Of a stretch of DNA of 64,000 bases, positions 33,201-45,200 are shown in pieces. The notes beneath the pieces were generated by a model. It did no database searches and was not told where the DNA came from. It was given only the letters and a program-made list of their open reading frames with translations. The stretch covers positions 1,426,001 to 1,490,000 of the forward strand of contig CAWUHX010000045.1 in assembly GCA_963922205.1 (NCBI GenBank), given 5' to 3'. The stretch comes from Romanomermis culicivorax (taxonomy: Eukaryota; Nematoda; Enoplea; Mermithida; Mermithidae). The translations under genes and the position numbers were made by a program. Every line of letters starts with the position of its first letter. Positions within the stretch are counted from its first letter, which is position 1.

Positions 33201-36200
33201 GATTTTACCCGATGAGGCGCTCATTTCTTGGTCGAACGATCCCAAATATCTTTGAACGTAGTCTTTGGCGTGCTTGAAATTGTTGGCCGGACTCATCAAG
33301 AGTTGCGACAATTTGAATAACGATTCGCCGCTCAAAATCAGGCCTTCGTTGGCAGGGTCGCTTTCATTTAACGTCTTTTCGAGCTCTGGCTGCCGCAATC
33401 GGTCTTTTTTCGATTCTGTAGAGATTCTTAATTCAATTCGAATAAGTTAAGCCTGAACAGTCGTGAACTATTTGGAAAAATATTTTTCCGATAACAAAAA
33501 AACTAATTTTTAAATCAATGTCAACTTTTTGCAGCAAATAAATCGACTTGATCATCATTATTTTCCCTCATTTTCATAATACCTATAATTGAATACTTAC
33601 TCAGGCTTCGTGTGTACGCCGAAACGGTGATGACACATATCGCTACAACTGCGATCAACGAAACGCCACCGATCAAGGCATACAAAATAACTTTGTTCGT
33701 TGGATCGCCTGTAAGAGTTTAAGCAATTCAATTGATTTACATGGAAAAACAGGATTTTGTAAAAACAATCCCAAGCCAATGTGAAAAGTGAGCGATCATG
33801 GTGGGCAAGGATGAATTCTGGATTCGTGATATAAAAACTTTCCTACTTTCTATGACTTTGATATATTCAGATTTGACGTTCAATGGCAAACCTACAAACA
33901 AAGAAAACAATAATTTCCTTACAAAAATATCCATGAAATCGAAACTTACAGCTTTTGTGTAAATGTGCTTCTATTACGCCCTCCACTTTGTATTCAGAGA
34001 ATGGGCTACAAGTCCGGTACACCACCTCTGCTCGACAAGTGTATTTACCGGCCGCAGTCACGGGAATTTTGTGCAAACTCAATTCTCCAACCTGAAAAAG
34101 GTCTGACATGCTAAAAACGAGTTCATCAACAGCCGTTTCGAGCAAACAAATTTAACGCCAAAAACATACAAGGTTAGATGTGTCTCGCTTATTATGACAA
34201 CGGGACATACCCAGCATGCAAGATCAGAGTGAGAAAAAGAAAACTCACTGTAGAATTCAATTCACCGATGACCACATGCGAAACCTCCAGCGACACTCGC
34301 AAATATTCCAGTTGGTGCGCTTCATAATTTTGAACAATGCAAGAAAAGTGTGGAATTGCACTATCGGGGGCGCATTCAGTTCCATTCGGAAGCGACAACG
34401 TCAGCACAGGTTTTTCTAATAAAAAAGTACCGTGGGTGGGAGTGATCAAAGATAAGTGATTTTATCTACTTGTTATTATTCATTTTTAAGACAAAGTTTG
34501 AATTCTAATATATCACTACGATATGTAATATTTGTTAAACATTCCACAGTCTGCTTTCTGTCTGAATATTTACAATATAATTTGGGTAATTTTTCATTAT
34601 TTACCATATCACCTTTCTAGGTTCAAATTTGTGAACTCGAGAAAACTACAATTTGCATCAGACATGGGTCCTATGCTCTTTATATACGACGACTTTAGAC
34701 TCGTTATCTGAAAAGTTCGAGCTGAGCAAAATGAATTAGGAAGCTCAAAATATTGAATTTTTTAAGTATTTTGACAAAAAATTATGCACTAGAGAAAGCA
34801 GAGGTCAAAATTTTTTCTCAAATACGCAATAATACTTACCTAGTGACACAACGTAAAAGTACGTCTTAATGATCTCATACTGGTCGACAGTAGTACGAGC
34901 GCATAATTTTGTTTTGGAATATTTCTTCCTATTTTCTTTATGTACATTGAACGGCACGAAATCCTGACAATTCAAGTTTCTAGTCCAGAAGGGCTCCGTT
35001 TGATCGATGATTTTTTCTTCTACGACGATTACGCTCCGGATATCACCGCCACACTTGATCTGGATTTTCGTCTGAGGCGTTAAGTAGATGGTAGATCCAA
35101 GGGCGACACGCTGACCTACTTCATTATGAAAGGTGAGGAGATGTGGTTCTGAAGAAAAAATATATAAATTCAAGACGTGTAACAATTAGAAATCGCCCAC
35201 CACCGCATTGGGTCATAGTAGTTGTCATCAAGCTGCTAGCATTTTTGGCGTAAGCACCGCATACAGAATGGAAAATTTGATTAGTCGACTTTGTACAAGC
35301 GTACAAAGTTGGATGAATGCCACATTCAGTCAAAGTAGGCGTAGAACATGCATCGATTGCGAACTTTCGGACGATGCAGAACTTTCCTTCGCAAGCATCA
35401 CTTCTCTGGCAGGATGGATGATGATCTGCACCTTAAATAAAAAAATTTTAAGCTATATTTGCCAAAATGCCGTTTGCAAATGCAGCTCAATGTAGAAATA
35501 CTTGAATGCGCCCAGAGATGCACAAGACCGCACCGACTTCGGCACATAGTCAAAAGATGATAAAAAACATGTGTGGCTTGGCAAATATGGTTATAGTCTA
35601 TGGTTCATTTCTATGCTTTTAAATTTTTAGCGCAAAACTTCCACTGTAAAATGTAAATTTTAAAGCAGATATACCATATTGAATAGAATAGTAAATGTTT
35701 TCTCAAACTTGTAAAGGCTTCAAAATCTGGGGTGATCGGGTCCTATCGGGATCCGTTATACACGCAATGGAGATACGGAGTCAGGACATCTCTGATGACG
35801 TTTTATGTGGATGGCGGTCATCGACTGTACGCATCTTTTCCAAAAATACGGAACTCACTTTTCGCGTGCCTTGCCACGGTTTATATACCTTACAAGTCTA
35901 AAGGCCGATGTATAGTGATCCATAATCCTGATCCTTAATCCCGAGTTCCTGACCCGATAAGGATAAGGAAACTAAAGATCAGGTAAAGTCGTCATTAACG
36001 TCCCTAAATTTAAGGATCGGGACGACTACATGACAAATATTTTACAGTAAGATTAGATATTGAGATGTGTAAGTTGTATAAATAAAGACGGCCAGATGTG
36101 GTGCAGGTCTTTCCTTAGGATCAAGAAAAGATAGACTGGTCTGAACAGACTTGTTAGAGCTAATTCCTTGGCTAGGCCTCAGAGATTGTGCAATAGTTCT

Positions 36201-39200
36201 GTTCCCCAGACCTGACAACAACAACAAATAACATACTTTCAATTGAGGGGCCTCACAATGGCACCTTACAATCTTCCAGGAGAGAGAACTTCCTCCTCAG
36301 GAATAAACTTACTTGCAGGATCCCTGTTAAGGTCTTCCTGTGCTTGGCATCAGCAAGGGCTGTGCTTGAGCCTTCAGCCCTTCACTCCAGATGGGAAATA
36401 TTGGTTCTAAATAAACAAAGTATCAATAAAATATTTATGCAAATTAAATACTAAACTGCTGGTGAAAGGTTTATTGGATGCCAGCACTATGTTATCGAAA
36501 ATATAATAAAAACTGACAATGAATTATCATTATCATTTCTGTCTTTCTATGGCGGTCCACTTCTATGCAAATGTTTGTGCTGCTGGTCATCCAATTTGTG
36601 GATTTGCATCTCGAATTCCCATTGCAACTTGCCAGCAACAGGGTGCCCAACACAGACAGTAGATTTTATACATTTTATTGATCTTCTTGTACATTATATT
36701 GATTTTTTTTGTTTGTGTTTATGTTGCACATGTTTACATTGATATGTTTACATTATTTTGTTTGCAGTGTTTTTTGTTTACTTGTCATATTTTAATTCCC
36801 TCTTGATTAATTTTTTATTATTTTGAATTTTAAAATTTTTTGAAATTTGTTCATGAAATTTTAAAATTTTTTGAAATTTGTTCATGAAATTTTAAAATTT
36901 TTAAAATTTGTTTATTTCAAATTTGAAATTTTTTTTATTTGTTTACTTGAAACTTTGAAATTTTTTAGTTCTACACTAATTTTTTATTTTAATTTTTTTA
37001 ATTTTAAATTTTTTTATCTCAAATTTTTTTTTATTTCAAATTTTTTTTATTTTAAATTTTATTTTTAAATTTTTTTAAATTTCAAATTATTTAAATTTTT
37101 AAACTTTTGAATTTTTGAAATTTTAAATTTTAAAATTTCAAATTTAACTTTTTTCCATTTTCAATTTTTTTATTTTGAATTTTAAATTCTAAATTTTAAA
37201 TTTCAAATTAAAAATTTTTTAATTTTTAAATTTAAAATTTTCTAATTCTTAATTTTGAAATTTTTTAGACTTGTTTATTTTAAATTTTAAAATTAAGTTT
37301 TAAAATTTTTTAAGTGTCAAGTTTAGAATTTTTTAATTGTAAATTTTTCAATTGTAAATTTTTTAATTGTAAATTTCTAATTGTAAATTTTTAATTGTAA
37401 ATTTTTTAATTTTAAAATTTTGTTTTAAATTAATAAAGTTTGAAATTAGAACTAATTAATTTTTTAGAAAGTTAATTTTTTTAAAATTAAAAACGCTGGA
37501 ATCAATCAGCAAAAACCGCAAACCTACTGTTTTGTTATTAACAAACATGACTACATTAGTCGCGCTGTAGTTGCAAAGTATTGTACTTGCGTAAAGTGTG
37601 CATATTGGCAGCAAATTCTTAGTTTTTGCTAATTTCACTTCATTTTGCATCCCAATTACCGGAAAATGTACCTATAATTATGCGCAGGATAAAGCCGTCA
37701 CGCATTTGATGAGTATTTACTGTAGCGTGTAGCTCTCCCTGATCCCTAAAAAGTACGGAAGGATTGTACTTTGTTCCCGACGTCAGGAAAGCCATTCTTT
37801 CCCGATCAGGAAGACATCGGGAACACCTTTCCTTATCAGGTCGGGAACGCTGTCCCGATCCTGATTTCAGGATTACGGATTGCGTCAGGGTCGAAAATTT
37901 AGGGAACGAGCTTTCCTGATTCCGGAAAGGCCATTTTTTAAGGATTGGGACGGCTATACATCGGCCTTAAAAGCTTGGAGAAAATTCAGGAGCCGTTAAA
38001 GTACATGAGTCGCTCTCCACGCAAATATATTTTTATTTTTATCTTTATTCTTATTATTTTTTCATTTATTCATTTATTTATTTTTTCTTTCTATCCTTCC
38101 ATTTTTCTTTTTTTATTTATAGTTCTTTAGTTTTTCATGTTTATTTAATTTTTTTTTAATTTTTCTAGCAACGAAGTCCAAAACACAACAAAATGAATAT
38201 TTTTCGACAACTTATCACCTACAATGATCCATTTAGATGAAAAAATTCAGCTTAAAGCAAATTCAAGCAAAAATTATGCAAGTTTTTTACTAATGAAAAA
38301 TATGAAAACTGTGATGCTTATGCACTTTAGCGACCCTTTTTTCCGAGTTCATTACCTTGTAGGGTATATACATCAACGTACCCTAGCTGGTTTTTAAACG
38401 TGTAAGGAAACGCGCAAGTTTACCACTCTGCGTCTAAAAAATCTTTTTGGTACTGTAAGTATCAAAGTGTAAACTTTGATGTATAAACCAGTAACTGCAG
38501 AAAAAGCACCCACTCATGTAGCGGTCTAGACAGTTCGGCTTCAGTGCCAGAAATTTCGGCGCCAGGCCGTTTCGGTGCTGTCTATTTCAGCGCCAGCCGT
38601 TTTGTTATTTGAAAATTGAGATGGACCTTAGTGCTCAGACTAATTTGTTCCTCCTTAATCCCTGCAGTCAGAAGCATACATGCACGGCAATGAAATTCTG
38701 CTGCGACTCAGCCAGGATAGAAGGGGTAGAATAGAATTTTTTCGTTCTTGATGAAAAAAGGTCTTCTTACATTTAAGCGGCATATTCTCCAACATATATC
38801 AGACAGATATGTGAAGTTTAACTTTTTAAAGTTTTACTCTTACCTCTTTGGAATCAAATATCTTTTGTTCAGAAAAATTGTTGAACTACAGCATCATTTC
38901 CATTTTTATGACGACTTTCTTTTCTCTCAGGCTCATTTTCCTTCGTCATTTTCTCAATCATTGCTGGGAAAGTAAAATCTGGTGGTCAGAAAAAATCTTC
39001 TGGGGTTAAAACCCCCCAAAGCCACCGGTGCATGTATGGTCAGAGGAAGAACGTAAAATTGATAGGAGTTTTGGTTTGCAGGTGAGATAGCCAGGATTTA
39101 ACCTTTGCGGTAATGTAATCCGTATGCTCGCGGCTAATCTTTCTGAGGTTGGGAGATATAAATATGTATAAAACAATAAATGTGGAAAAAATCACCCATT

Positions 39201-42200
39201 CTTGTACCGGTCTAGGAAAGTTCTGCTTCAGTGCAATGGGCGCCAAGCCGTTTCGGCACTGACCATTTCGGCGCCAGATAATTTCATGTGCAGAAACAAA
39301 ATAATAAAAAATCAGCTTCACTTCCACTTTCGTTTTTTGAGGTTGTAGTCCTTGTGTGAAAGAGTATATAATGAAAGATTAAAATGCACTGCTAACAGGA
39401 GAAGGAAAAAGCAGAGGCGAGAAAAGAGTTGCAAAAGAAGGAAAAGACGTTTTTGACTGAAAATGTCGAAAGTGATGCTACAGAAACATACGCATAAGGT
39501 ACAACAGACAAACAAATTGTCAATTATGGTATTTTTCTTGAATTGATTCTAGGTTACGAGAAAGGGAAGCAGGTACTGACTCTTGAGATTTTCAGCCAAG
39601 CCGTATATCACATAGTGCCGTGAGCGTACTTAACTATCCTGAAGCGATTTTTTGAAAAAAAATCATAGTTAAAATTTTGTGTAAACGATTTCAGCGGCCA
39701 TGTTAAGACACAATTTCTGTAAGAATCAACCGAGGCCTGTTGTTCTGTTGACAAGCTCTTTACAGGATGTTATCGTCTATGGACACCATGCTCCATATAT
39801 TCAATGTGACATTTTCAATATGCTGCTTATGCCACTATGCGGAAAACCAAAAAAATCAGCAGTTTACATCAATCGAGATTTCGATCCAATTGAAGAATTT
39901 TCCCTTAACAAATGCAACAAGAGCAGCTCTTGCCCAGCTGAAATGCATCTGTTCATTGGAGTACCAACATCTGGCTGTCCAAACGATTGCAGTGGAGTTC
40001 CATTCATTGTGGATAAACGCCTGAATATATCGTTGATTGAAAACCCAATCACAGGAAGAACATCATAAACGTGGCCATGCATTGCAATTAATCATCACTG
40101 GTTATCTCAAAAAAAATTTATTATGCTGTGAAAAAAAGCAACGGAACAAAACAAAAAGCACCTAATAATCAGCCAACTGTAGAGCAAACACAACAACAAG
40201 GACTAGATGGGTCAATACCTCCAGAGCGACAATGCCTTCAGCCAATGTCCAGTGCTGGAATATCTGGAAGCAGCAGTGACATACAACAAGGTGCTGAATT
40301 GGTTGACCCTCACATTAGAACAACTTCAGTTGATGGAACTGCAAAATCCTAAGAAAATAGTCATTTTTTATGTAGGATGCAGGTCATAATGATAATCCTG
40401 GTGCTCTGGAACCAGCAGCTTAGATGCAACCTTGTATCGTTTGTAAAACTTTGCAAATGTTCAACTACCAGATGGAAATCCATATTCTATTAGAGTTTAG
40501 ATGGAGGCTGAATTAATTTTTGCTCAAGGCAATGCGGACTCCACAAATGAAAATATGAACAATCATAAAATCTTTATTTGTGGCCAGCATTTAGGATTAT
40601 TGGGCAAATAAATGGTATTTAATCACCTAAATCGGAAAAGTTTAGGAGATCAATTCAAAACATGCAGTTTTCCTCCACTTCCAGGCATCACCCAGTCATC
40701 GTATTTGCTTTTTTTATTTGCAACCAGATGCCTAAATAACAAAGGAATATTCTGTTTATAAAACCATTCACCTTATTTGATGGTAATCCATGTTGATAAT
40801 TTTTCTCATGATTTAATGGCGTTTCAGTGGGGATAATGTTGCTGATCTGGTGGTAGAACAACAACATTTGATGAATATACACAAATGATAACAGCAAGGA
40901 ATATTTGAAGCCCTATCATCTGAGAAAAATACAAAAAGATTATGTTGGTTCACTGTCAGTTTTTGCTGCAAATTTGAACAATCTTTCATTTTATGGTTAA
41001 CCAAAAGAACATGATTTTTCTAGTTTTTTAATATAAAATGGGTGTCAATATTTTGATGCAAGTTGGTTGGTATGTAGCCACATACTTTGGCTGCAATGTA
41101 GTCGATATGAACTAGAATTAATAAATTGTGTCTTAATTTTTGTCAATTTTCACCTTACAAGCATTTCAAAAAAAAACAGACTAAATGTAAAGCAGTTCTA
41201 CTTCCACATGGAAAAAAATATCACGCAAAACAAATTATAATCAGGGATTTATTTTAAAGTTTTGTCTGCCGTTTTTCGACAGCAAAGGGTACAAATAAGA
41301 AGTAATGAGGTGAAAAAAGAAAGTAAATGAAACGGAAGAAAAAATTAAACAAAAGAAAAATTGGCGCAGAAATTACTGGCGCCGATCACTGTTTTTTCCA
41401 CAAATGAGCCAAATGGTGGAAAAAATGTTCACGATATGGAAAAATTTTTCAGGATCCTTCCACAAATGTGGAACAATTTTTTTTGACTCTTGACAAAGTC
41501 TTTTTAATTGAAAATTTAGATTTATGCAGCAGAGAAAGAATGAAGGTCTATCATAAGATTTATTTCCCAAATCAACAGTTATTTAAGATCATCATCATCA
41601 TTATACTTATTCATCGTCATTATCCTCATCATTACTTTCATTGATGTCTCTATAAATCATAGGTGGCGCGACAGCGTCAACCTATAATATACTTGGCCCC
41701 TAAATTTCATGTCCCCCCCCCCCCTTAGAGCCAAAACGGTGAGAGCTAGAACCTTCGGGTTTTTTGCATAATATCGGGCATAGGGGCAAACTATGGGGTG
41801 CCTTTTGTCATTTCGCCTCTATCTGCAAGTGGTGCTCGGTGGGGCCCCAAAAACAGGTAAAAAACGCACCTTTTTAGGCCCCCCCAGTTCCACCATGCCC
41901 AGCAATCGGTGTGCCATATCCAACCTCCATACTTCGGCCTAAGCATCTTGGGGGTGTAATCTCAAATGCGAATTTTTTTTTCTTTGAAATATGGCCTCAA
42001 TTCAATTATATGGTTGTCCAAAGTCCCGGAAAAAGCCAAATTCCCCAATTATGTTATATAATACTTATGGGTTCAAAAAAATTAGTTTTTGCAGCATAAT
42101 GCACTACTAATTTTTTAGCCGTTTCAAATAAACCTGTAGCCTAATTGGGATTTTTGGGCTGTAAGGGTTTTCGACTATTGGGAATTTGATGGACACGGTC

Positions 42201-45200
42201 ACTTTACACGAAAAATTATCCCGAGTGTAAACAAGCGTATTTCCGTGATTTTTTAGTGGAGGGAGTTTTCGACTGCGGGGAATTCAATAGACGTCCTCAC
42301 TTTACACAAATAAATTATCCATGGTGTAAACAAGCGTACTGCTGTAATTTCCTTGTGGGGGGATTTTCGACCACGAGGAATTCAATGAATGTGATCACTT
42401 TACACCAAAAATTATCCCGTGTGTAAACAAACGTATTTTCGTGATTCATTGATGGAAGGGGTTTTCGACCACGGGGAATTTGATGAATGCGATCACTTTA
42501 CACAAAAACTTACCCCGGTTGTAAACAAACGTATTTTCGTGATTTTCCGGTGGATCGGGGTTTTCGATCATGGAGAATTTGATGAATGCGATCATCTTAT
42601 AAAAAAACTATCGCGGGTGTAAACAATCGTATTTTCGTGATTTTTATGGAAGGGGTTTTCGACTACGGGGAATTCAATGGATGTGTCACTTTACACAAAA
42701 AAATTATTCCGGATTTAACCAAGCCTGTTTTCGTGAGTTTTTTGTGGGAGGGGTTTTCGACCACTGGGAATTTAATGAAAGTGATCACTTTACACATCAA
42801 TTCATATTGAGTGTAAACAAATGTATTTCTGCGATTTTTGAGGGAAGATGTTTCTGACCATGGGAAATTCAATGGACGGAGTCAGTTTACACGAAAAAAG
42901 TCATTTGTGTAAACAAAGGTATTTCTGCGATTTTTTGGGTTGAAGGATTCTAAACCATGAAGAATTCAATAGATATGGTCACCTTTCAGTTTCTTTACAC
43001 CGTTTTTTAAGTACTATGCGGTTTACACATCCTTTACTTTTGCCGGAAGTGAGAATTCGTTGCTTGAAGTTTTTTTTTTATTTTTTTTGAAGTGCAGATG
43101 ACCAAATTTAAGACTTCAATGTGCTTCTATGAAAGTTTTTGTGCATGGTTGAGGCCCACTAAAAAGAGGTGAACTAGTTTATTAGAAAATGCCCCGATCG
43201 GGCAGAAAAAAGGAGAATATACTTGCTTCGCCAGTTGCCATGGTAGAAAAAGAAGTGGACTAGATTTTTGAGAACTTGGGTCAAAGTTGGAAAAAATTCA
43301 CTTCCTTTATATTGGATTTTCATTCTTTCTCAAAAAAATTGTCTATGTCTGTGAAAAAGTATATTCTGCAGCTGAGTGCATCAACACACTTTCCAACCAA
43401 GGATGTGCATCTCTGAAATTTTTAGGAGAGTACAGGCGTGGACCTTGGTGTTTTAGCATTTTTTGAGACAAAAAATTCAAAAAAAATTGACCAAAAAATT
43501 TTTTGCATAACAAATTTTCCAGTTTCAAAACCCTTGTGGAAATTTGTACCCTCGTGTCTCCTCTCACACATGTCTGCTTCCAATGGTGTTAAACATTTCA
43601 CTGAATTTGGTGTCAACAAAAAGAATCAAGTGACATATTCGCATAATTTTCTTGTCTCTAAAGCAAATAAATATGAAAATTTCTGTGATTCCCAAACTCG
43701 AACTTAAACCTCAGTTTTAGTAAATCCTGAAGTGAGTATGATTTGTGCATTGAAAGAAAATAATTTGGACATTGTGAATAGCTTAAACTCAGGATCATCA
43801 ATTTAATCCCAATGTTGAGATTATCCTCATGTTGGGTTAGTGCAATGAACCTCAGGTTCCTTTATCGTTCTGAAAATGACTATAATATGCCTCCCTCACT
43901 ATTTTTCAGCTAGTGTGAAAGACAGGAGTTGTAAAGAAATGGTAAACCGATAGCATTCTATGCCTCCCTCACTATTTTTCAGCTAGTGTGAAAGATAGGA
44001 GTTTTGAATTGGTCGGAAGTTAGAATGCTATCGGTTTACCATTTCTTTACACTTGAAGTCAGGTGCATATAATTTTCATATAGAAAAATTTTGCTGTAGT
44101 TGATGCCAGTTGAAGGACAAAATGCACGATGCTGCAGAATATACTTTTTCACAGACATGGAAAATTTTTTTTGAGAAAGAATGAAAATCCAATATAAAGA
44201 AAGTGAATTTTTTCCAACTTTGACCCAAGTTCTCAAAAATCTAGTCCACTTCTTTTTCTACCATGGCAACTGTCGAAGCAAGTATATTCTCCTTTTTTCT
44301 GCCCGATCGGGGCATTTTCTAATAAACTAGTAATATGTCCTTGAAGTGTTTCGGAACGCTGGAATGTGTAGCAAAAAGATTTCGGAATTTTTGCACATAA
44401 TGCACGTTGAAATTTTTTCTAGGTCTTTCCACGAATGAGAGGAGGCCGGGTGAAAAAAACTGGCGCCATTATGGCTGGCGTGTTTGTGTAAACCGGCGAA
44501 TGCAGAAAAAACTCATCCTCTGTACACTACCAGAAGACGCCCATCAGGAGGGGGTGCCAAGGCAAAACATTATTCCCCTTACTTTGGGGCAGTCATCTTC
44601 ACATGAATACCTGTTTGCACTGTCGTATTCTTCGTGTATACATGCACGTTGTATGTACAGCCTACGTTGCCCATACCTATAGTCTGTTTTTTATAAAATG
44701 CTTCCAAATAGAAAAGTGGCACGAATCAGTACTGCCGTCAAAATCGTTTACATAAAGTTTTTTCTGTAAAATTTTCCACTCTAAAAATTGCTGAAGGTCA
44801 GAACAGTATGCTCATAAATTTCCAGTCCTACATCACACTTTGTTCATCAGAAAATCGCAAAAATCTGAAATACTACTTGCTTTCCACTTTCATTATTTGG
44901 AAGCATTTTAAGAAAAACAGACAATATATGCTGTATAAACCTTACACGTTAAAAAACGGATAAATTCAAGTTTCACTGAAGTGCAAAGATGCCCAAATTT
45001 CTACCAATTTTTTACCAAAATCAATTGCTTCAACTCCAAAAATTGTAAAATAGCCTTAGCCTTAGCCTGAGCTAAAGCTTAAGCCCAAGCCTGAGCCACG
45101 CTGAAGCTCAAGCCTACGCCTAGGCCTAAGCCTGAGCCTAAGCTAACGACCTGGGGTAAATGGTGTTCTTGTTCATTGGTGTTAATTTGGAATTTTTGGC

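Larger units (their letters stand above)
41650..44331 (-). mobile_element. Right arm of the 2.6-kb inverted repeat
   Basis: Reverse-complement counterpart of 18456-21062, beginning cataggtggcgcgacagcgt and ending ataaactagt. Contains the tail (41650-42120), the ~98-bp minisatellite (about 42165-42990) and the foldback element (43173-44331). It sits in the large PTP intron. A short extra duplication, near 43930-44045, is seen only in this arm. Confidence 0.9.

Noticed and set aside
36871-37068. 65-codon Phe/Lys-rich frame
   Set aside because: Lies in an almost pure A/T tract. The composition alone gives Phe, Lys, Leu and Asn codons.
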